Assembly (NCBI GenBank): GCA_021799405.1
Contig: JAJZAL010000159.1
Span: 1-12,364, forward strand
Direction: 5' to 3'
Length of the DNA: 12,364 nt
DNA from: Acidobacteriota bacterium
GTDB lineage: Bacteria; Acidobacteriota; Terriglobia; Terriglobales; Acidobacteriaceae
The notes under the pieces were generated by a model. The model had not been told where the DNA came from. It saw nothing but the letters and a program-made list of their open reading frames with translations, and ran no database searches. Shown here one piece after another: positions 9,004 through 12,364 of this stretch (position 1 is the first letter of the stretch; every line of letters begins with the position of its first letter). Both the position numbers and the translations under genes were made by a program.

Positions 9004-9280
9004 CCTGGCAAGTCACTTCGCTCGGCGAATCGCCTGAGCAGCCGCCATTCGTGCTCCCGGTAGATAGCCAGCAACTCTTCAGCAGCGGACTTGGAAAGTT
9101 CCCCGGCCCGCCGCCGATGGGGATGAGTTACCCCATCGTCTCGATCCGCCAGTGGCAGGATTCGATTGTAGATGGTGGCGGCAAAGCGCTGTACACCAGG
9201 CAGGATTGGACTTTAGCAGGTGGCAGAATTGAACGTAGCCAATACATGTGGTCCAGCTTCGGATGAAGCGTTCTTCTCGA
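9004..9280. other. Stretch without a convincing gene; possible minus-strand coding remnant
   Basis: Frames here run partly open on both strands, but none has a start with a Shine-Dalgarno. The most protein-like reading is on the minus strand from about 9212 down to 9004. It contains RFAATIYNRILPLADRDDG and AAEELLAIYREHEWRLLRRF, ends in protein-like character near the stop of the permease gene, and is blocked upstream by a stop at 9213-9215. It may be a decayed gene fragment. I recognise no family. Confidence 0.3.
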
Positions 9281-9309
9281 TTTACATACCAAGGTATTAT
9301 AGGTATATT
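9281..9309 (+). promoter_or_regulatory. Promoter with internal palindromic operator for the toxin-antitoxin-like unit
   Basis: TTTACA (9281-9286) and TATATT (9304-9309) each match the sigma-70 consensus at five of six positions with the ideal 17-bp spacing. The perfect inverted repeat ATACC-AA-GGTAT (9286-9297) lies inside the spacer, and a third GGTAT at 9302-9306 overlaps the -10 box. This is the layout expected for autorepression by an antitoxin. The transcript would start near 9316, only about 15 bases before ATG 9331. Confidence 0.6.
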
Positions 9310-9330
9310 ACTATCGAGGCGTAAACTTCC

Positions 9331-9849
9331 ATGCGAATTTCGGACCGAACATTTTTGCTCGCCGATCGAATCTGGATCGCGGTTGCTTCACTCCATCAAA
9401 CGTTTCCTCTTCGCGAAGATTTCACGAAGGACGAAATCCGCCAAAAGATGCGCGAAATGGGACTCATGGAGGGAGTAAAACTTACGTCAGTCGCCGCGCA
9501 CTTAAAGGAGCACTTGGTGGCCAATGTTCCTCCGTCTACGGGGAAATATCGGATGCTATATGAAACACCATCTGGAGGCCTCCGTCTCTTTCTGACCGGA
9601 GATAGAGTCGATCCAGGGCGCGAATCGAGGCGTCCTGCAAAGCAGTGCCCGAAAAAAGAGGAAATTCCATTGGAATATTTGCCATTTCTTGACTGGTACG
9701 CGCGATGGTGCGAACGGCATATTGAAAACCCCCGGCCTGTGAACTACGAGGACGACCCGCTCATTCGCTTGATTGGCTCGGGCAAGCACATCTGGGCTGA
9801 CGAACACGCCGACGAGTATGTGGAGAATCTGCGGAGGGAAGACATTTGA
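9331..9849 (+). CDS. Putative antitoxin: unfamiliar N-terminal domain with a VapB-like C-terminal tail
   Basis: A 172-residue protein encoded just before, and overlapping, a PIN ribonuclease gene. Residues 10-100 read as a compact, possibly winged-helix-like domain: LREDFTKDEIRQKMREMGL, then LTSVAAHLKEHLVAN, then the strand pair KYRMLYET/LRLFLTGD. A linker of 20-30 residues leads to a helix (LEYLPFLDWYARWCE). Residues 140-172 (DDPLIRLIGSGKHIWADEHA and the end DEYVENLRRE) resemble the toxin-binding tail of VapB-type antitoxins in Acidobacteriota and cyanobacteria, as recalled from the families. The inferred role is to bind and neutralise the PIN protein and to repress its own promoter. Usual VapB proteins have 70-90 residues, so the long N-terminal domain is unusual. 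A GAGG at 9315-9318 is a weak, distant Shine-Dalgarno. Confidence 0.65.
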   Translation: MRISDRTFLLADRIWIAVASLHQTFPLREDFTKDEIRQKMREMGLMEGVKLTSVAAHLKEHLVANVPPSTGKYRMLYETPSGGLRLFLTGDRVDPGRESRRPAKQCPKKEEIPLEYLPFLDWYARWCERHIENPRPVNYEDDPLIRLIGSGKHIWADEHADEYVENLRREDI

Positions 9850-10268
9850 GCAAGGTATTTTTTGATACGAATGTCTTCATCTACATGTTCGAGGGTCTGG
9901 AGCCCAACCGTAGCCGCATGCTCGAAATCCGCAAACGGATGCTGGATCGCGGAGACCGCATTGTGACCTCTGCCATGACGCTTGGGGAGGTGCTCGTCAA
10001 GCCAACCAGGCTCGGCCAGACTTCGCTGATTGAGCAATATGATCGCGCCATCCGGTCCACCGCGCAGGTTGTCAACTTCGACGCAGCGGTGGCCTGGCGC
10101 TATGCGTCGCTTCGCGCCACACACACGCTGCGCAACGCGGATGCGATCCAACTCGCATGTGCCGCGCACTTCGGTGTGGACCTGTTCATCACCAATGACA
10201 AGCAACTGCATAAGCTCGATGTCCCGGGCATCGGATTTATCGCGCCTTTGGACAAGGTTCCACTTTGA
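9846..10268 (+). CDS. PIN-domain ribonuclease, VapC-like toxin
   Basis: A 140-residue PIN-fold protein, the usual VapC length. The four acidic residues that bind Mg/Mn at the active site are all present: Asp7 in VFFDTNVFIY, Glu48 in TLGEVL, Asp99 in NADAIQLACA and Asp118 in FITND. VapC toxins cleave tRNA or rRNA and arrest growth until the antitoxin is restored. The start is TTG, overlapping the stop of the preceding gene in TTGA, so translation is coupled; this sets the reading frame firmly because Asp7 must lie near the N-terminus. The gene ends 38 bp before a hairpin terminator, which closes a two-gene operon. The RNA target cannot be told from sequence. Confidence 0.88.
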   Translation: MSKVFFDTNVFIYMFEGLEPNRSRMLEIRKRMLDRGDRIVTSAMTLGEVLVKPTRLGQTSLIEQYDRAIRSTAQVVNFDAAVAWRYASLRATHTLRNADAIQLACAAHFGVDLFITNDKQLHKLDVPGIGFIAPLDKVPL

Positions 10269-10306
10269 ACGGATCAATGCTCGTGGGTCTTCATCGCAGA
10301 GAGAAC

Positions 10307-10336
10307 AAAGGCCTCCAGCTTCGGCTGGGGGCCTTT
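10307..10336 (+). terminator. Intrinsic terminator after the PIN gene (copy 2 of an identical pair)
   Basis: Identical over 30 bases to the hairpin after groEL, with the same 13-bp stem and TTCG loop. Here it is followed by CTTTT, so it is the better terminator of the two. It closes the antitoxin-PIN operon. Confidence 0.85.
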
Positions 10337-10358
10337 CTTTTGGGGTGAATAAACCTGG

Positions 10359-10393
10359 CAAACTGGCTCAGAGGTTTCTCGCGAGCCAGTTTG
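10359..10393. repeat. Perfect 11-bp inverted repeat
   Basis: CAAACTGGCTC (10359-10369) and GAGCCAGTTTG (10383-10393) are exact complements around a 13-base loop. It lies between two convergent genes, about 50 bp beyond the stop of the minus-strand zinc-ribbon gene. It could end that transcript, though neither side has a proper T-run. Confidence 0.5.
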
Positions 10394-10444
10394 ATCCCAA
10401 GAGCCAGATGTCGATCCCTATTCCGGCCGGGACCGGAACCAGCG

Positions 10445-10705
10445 TCATCGCGCGATCGCAGCTATATTCGACGGCGTCATTCGATTTGCATTGGGGACGG
10501 CCTGCGGGCGCGGCGGCCTCAGCCAACCAGCAGCGAGCCACGAGCTCGGAATCGAAAACTCCGACCACCCGCAATCAAGGCAGACGTGGATGTCAGGAGA
10601 AGGCGTCATCGGTGGATGACTCAACGTGCGCGTAATGGTGCGGTAAAGCCGAACCTCCGCGGGGACGATCGAGACGGAGCTCGACTGGCACTTCGAACAA
10701 ATCAT
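10445..10705 (-). CDS. Small zinc-ribbon protein of unknown function
   Basis: An 86-residue protein with two CxxC pairs, MICSKC (Cys3, Cys6) and VCLDCG (Cys42, Cys45), spaced as in a zinc ribbon. Between them is a basic segment with the motif SHPPMTPSPDI. The GWSEFSIP and WLAAGWL segments follow the second pair, and the last 20 residues look disordered. The start is well supported: GAGGTG lies five bases before ATG 10705 on the minus strand. I take it as a real gene because of the Shine-Dalgarno and the ordered cysteines. A role in nucleic-acid or protein binding is only a general expectation for zinc ribbons. It runs towards the PIN gene's terminator. Confidence 0.65.
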   Translation of the reverse strand: MICSKCQSSSVSIVPAEVRLYRTITRTLSHPPMTPSPDIHVCLDCGWSEFSIPSSWLAAGWLRPPRPQAVPNANRMTPSNIAAIAR

Positions 10706-11017
10706 AAAAGCACCTCAGAGAATAAGAACGCCAAGAGAACCAGACCACAATCGACCAAATGCAACAGTTCCGGGGTATAAAGATAACTTTAACTCGCTCC
10801 CCCATACTTTCGCAGACGGAATTGCACGAAGTTGCAATGATTTGCAGAGAAACATTACTAAAGTATGCACTTTATTTTGGTAATGTAAAGGTTATTTTCA
10901 CAATGTTAATCGAACGGCCTGTGGTCATGCCGTGCAGCTTTGCCAGAACTGCCAGGGGCGCCGGAGATGGGACGGCATTCATTCTGCCCCGCGCCAAGGG
11001 TGGCGCGGGCAAATGTG
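10706..11017. other. AT-rich intergenic region with nested palindromes
   Basis: No convincing gene in 312 bp between the zinc-ribbon and YceI genes. TAAAGT-ATGC-ACTTTA (10859-10874) is an exact inverted repeat inside a larger pair ACATTAC/GTAATGT (10852-10858 and 10880-10886). This section is clearly more AT-rich than its surroundings and probably holds the zinc-ribbon gene's promoter, although no clear -35/-10 pair was found. Confidence 0.45.
10980..11015 (-). terminator. GC-rich hairpin just past the YceI stop
   Basis: CCCGCGCC (10988-10995) and GGCGCGGG (11002-11009) form an exact 8-bp stem with a 6-base loop. With two single-base bulges the stem extends to CATT/AATG at the ends. It begins within a few bases of the yceI-like gene's stop codon on the minus strand. 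The missing T-run makes it a weak intrinsic terminator or a REP-like repeat. Confidence 0.5.
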
Positions 11018-11605
11018 CTATTTGGCTGAGCGGGGCGAGGAAAGAGTGCCGGCAAGGGTTAGATCAATGTCGACAACTTTGGCCACTTTCAGGAAAAGGA
11101 TGCTTGGATCTTTGAGGCCCCACTTGACGTAGGGGATCGTGAAACTTCCGGTCGCGGTGAGGTTCGAGCCCTCGATGTGAATGTGCATGGGAAGGGTCAG
11201 GTTGTGTGACGCGCCGCGCAGGGTAAAGATGCCGGAGACCTGAATCGTGGAGTCACCGGTGGACGCCAGTGTTCCCTGATAGCTTTTGGGCAGGAATGTA
11301 ATGTCAGGGAATTGGTCCGTCTGGAGCACGTTGTTGTCCATGTTGTGATCGCGGCTCTTGTTGCCGCTTCTGCCGCTACCCGCCTCGACAATGATGATTC
11401 CGGAGATCGCGCCTGGAGCGGAGGAAAACTGAACCGACCCACTATGCACGTGAAAAACTCCCTTGACGTGGTGTGTATTGCCGCTCAGAAAGAATGAGAT
11501 CTTGCTGGCATTCGGATTGATGGCAAAGGTTTCGCGCTGTGCCCGCGCGGCGGGCGGCAGAGACAGGGAAGATGCGAGGAGGAGTGCAAGGGCGAAGTGC
11601 TTCAT
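11018..11605 (-). CDS. Secreted YceI-family protein
   Basis: A 195-residue exported protein of the YceI/lipocalin-like fold, a beta-barrel with a hydrophobic pocket that binds isoprenoid or amphiphilic ligands in the periplasm. The signal peptide is residues 1-22 (MKHFALALLLASSLSLPPAA, cleavage after ARA). Family marks are FAINPNASKISFFLSG (27-42), HHVKGVFHVHSG (45-56), the NNVLQTDQFPDITFL segment (91-105), FTLRGASHNLTLPMHI (127-142) and a closing DIDLTLAGTL strand. The ATG at 11605 is chosen because AGGAG lies seven bases upstream and the signal peptide begins there; the frame is open 23 codons further without support. It is monocistronic by layout. The physiological ligand is unknown. Confidence 0.92.
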   Translation of the reverse strand: MKHFALALLLASSLSLPPAARAQRETFAINPNASKISFFLSGNTHHVKGVFHVHSGSVQFSSAPGAISGIIIVEAGSGRSGNKSRDHNMDNNVLQTDQFPDITFLPKSYQGTLASTGDSTIQVSGIFTLRGASHNLTLPMHIHIEGSNLTATGSFTIPYVKWGLKDPSILFLKVAKVVDIDLTLAGTLSSPRSAK

Positions 11606-12014
11606 GATGATTCTCCTGAGTGCGGCGGCATTGCGCCGCCTGGGCCTGGTTTCGCTCTGACTTGCTACAACCATAGAATGATGGATGCGGCGTCATTGCC
11701 AGACAGATATTAGTGGCCGGGCCTGACGCTTCCGTGAATGGCTCGCTTGACGATCTGCATCTTTTATTTTCAAGCCTTGATCTGGCTTCTTCACAAAGGC
11801 ATGGGAGCGCACGATTTAAGACTGGCAAATCCAGCGGAAATGACAAACGCCCCACGAGGGAAAGATACACGAGAGGGCTGGAAACAGCGTGCAATTGGAG
11901 TTTTCGGGGAGTTGGATGAGACGCGGCAACCGGCAGTGAACCGATCGTGTTACGCCGTGAAACCGTGATAAATAATGGACAAACGCTGGAGCCAAAAAGC
12001 AGCGTCTTTGGCCG
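11606..12014. other. Intergenic region without a recognisable gene
   Basis: 409 bp between the YceI gene and the zinc-ribbon gene upstream on the same strand. Open frames here are short, lack Shine-Dalgarno sites and do not look like proteins. The YceI gene's promoter must lie in the first 150 bp or so, but no good hexamer pair was found. A weak hairpin ACGCTG/CAGCGT (11983-12005) lies just past the zinc-ribbon stop and is followed on the minus strand by a T-rich stretch, a possible terminator. Confidence 0.4.
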
Positions 12015-12179
12015 TCATGCAGATCGATTTGAGGATCCTCGCCTTTTCAGCATGAAGTGCCTTCTGCACATGGGGCATCGCCAGGGAAAGTACCCGAACA
12101 GGGGATAGATGTTTTCTTGAAGGAATCCTTCTCGCGGTATCCGGCGCATCTCGCCGTATCCACAACTCGAACAATGCAC
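12015..12179 (-). CDS. Small double-CxxC zinc-ribbon protein
   Basis: A 54-residue protein with two zinc-binding pairs, MHCSSC (Cys3, Cys6) and RCPMC (Cys35, Cys38), separated by a basic-aromatic segment (MRRIPREGFLQENIYPLFGY). Short proteins with the layout CPxC, Arg-rich helix, YRCxxC, FF are common in Acidobacteriota as far as I recall; their function is unknown. The GTG start at 12179 is chosen because GGAGG lies eight bases upstream and because it puts the first CxxC at the N-terminus, as in the recalled family. The frame stays open through GTG 12302 and ATG 12266 to the right edge of the window (12362), so a longer protein starting outside cannot be excluded. The upstream residues (LWFGFCDVWAIKYNGKTVF) could be protein-like. 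Confidence 0.55.
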   Translation of the reverse strand: MHCSSCGYGEMRRIPREGFLQENIYPLFGYFPWRCPMCRRHFMLKRRGSSNRSA

Positions 12180-12364
12180 GTGAGTCCCCTCCCTTTCAAC
12201 ACGAATAGAATCCGTGGACGACACTACTTCCATCCCCAATCTCACCCCGCGATTGGAATTCAACATATGATTGTCTCTTTTTGATCCCCAGCCGGCGAAC
12301 ACGGTCTTCCCGTTGTATTTGATGGCCCATACATCGCAAAATCCAAACCAGAGGTCATCATAAC

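Noticed and set aside
8826..9266. Plus-strand frame of 146 codons overlapping the permease end
   Set aside because: Its first third lies in another frame of the permease gene and the rest has no motif or Shine-Dalgarno.
8380..9330. Insertion sequence between the two identical terminators
   Set aside because: No transposase-like frame, terminal inverted repeats or target duplication could be seen; only the terminator copies repeat.
10759..11115. Plus-strand frame of 118 codons entering the yceI-like gene
   Set aside because: It ends antisense within a clear YceI protein, crosses the GC-rich hairpin, and has no domain.
11442..11894. Minus-strand frame of 150 codons overlapping the YceI start
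   Set aside because: It shares most of its length with the YceI N-terminal region in another frame, while the YceI start has an AGGAG site and a signal peptide.

Overview
The window is about 12.4 kb of moderately GC-rich bacterial DNA. Gene content and style point to Acidobacteriota, probably the Terriglobales/Acidobacteriaceae group. The signs are a CysG-type siroheme synthase, stand-alone small PurQ, CpsB-type phosphatase, many small secreted proteins of unknown function, short zinc-ribbon proteins, hairpin-type intergenic repeats and a CIRCE-controlled groESL operon. The assignment rests on family resemblance, not on a database search.

Left part (1-5543), ordinary chromosomal genes on both strands. 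A siroheme synthase (cysG) enters from the left edge; its reading frame is open to base 2, so the true start lies outside. Next come a convergent secreted protein of unknown function, purQ, a PHP-family CpsB-like tyrosine phosphatase, an SDR oxidoreductase facing it, and a secreted protein with a transthyretin/carboxypeptidase-regulatory-like domain that may share a transcript with the SDR gene.

Centre (5544-8369), the heat-shock operon. A nested inverted-repeat element (5626-5787) precedes a regulatory region made of a perfect 19-bp palindrome, a TTGACA/TATTGT promoter and a CIRCE operator (15 of 18 arm positions) whose right arm is part of further overlapping palindromes. groES and groEL follow, separated by a 183-bp spacer with direct and inverted repeats. 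A related repeat lies inverted just after groEL, followed by a strong hairpin terminator. GroEL carries an insertion of about 11 residues near residue 125.

Accessory block (8370-10336). The same 30-base terminator hairpin occurs identically after groEL and again at 10307-10336. Between the copies lie a shortened FtsX-like permease without its extracytoplasmic domain, a 327-bp stretch without a convincing gene, and a compact two-gene unit: a 172-residue protein with a VapB-like tail fused to an unfamiliar N-terminal domain, overlapping by 4 bp a PIN-domain ribonuclease gene. This looks like an unusual toxin-antitoxin module with its own promoter and a palindromic operator inside the promoter.

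Right part (10337-12364), all on the minus strand: two short four-cysteine zinc-ribbon proteins flanking a secreted YceI-family protein, with AT-rich palindromic spacers. No rRNA, tRNA, CRISPR array or transposase was seen.
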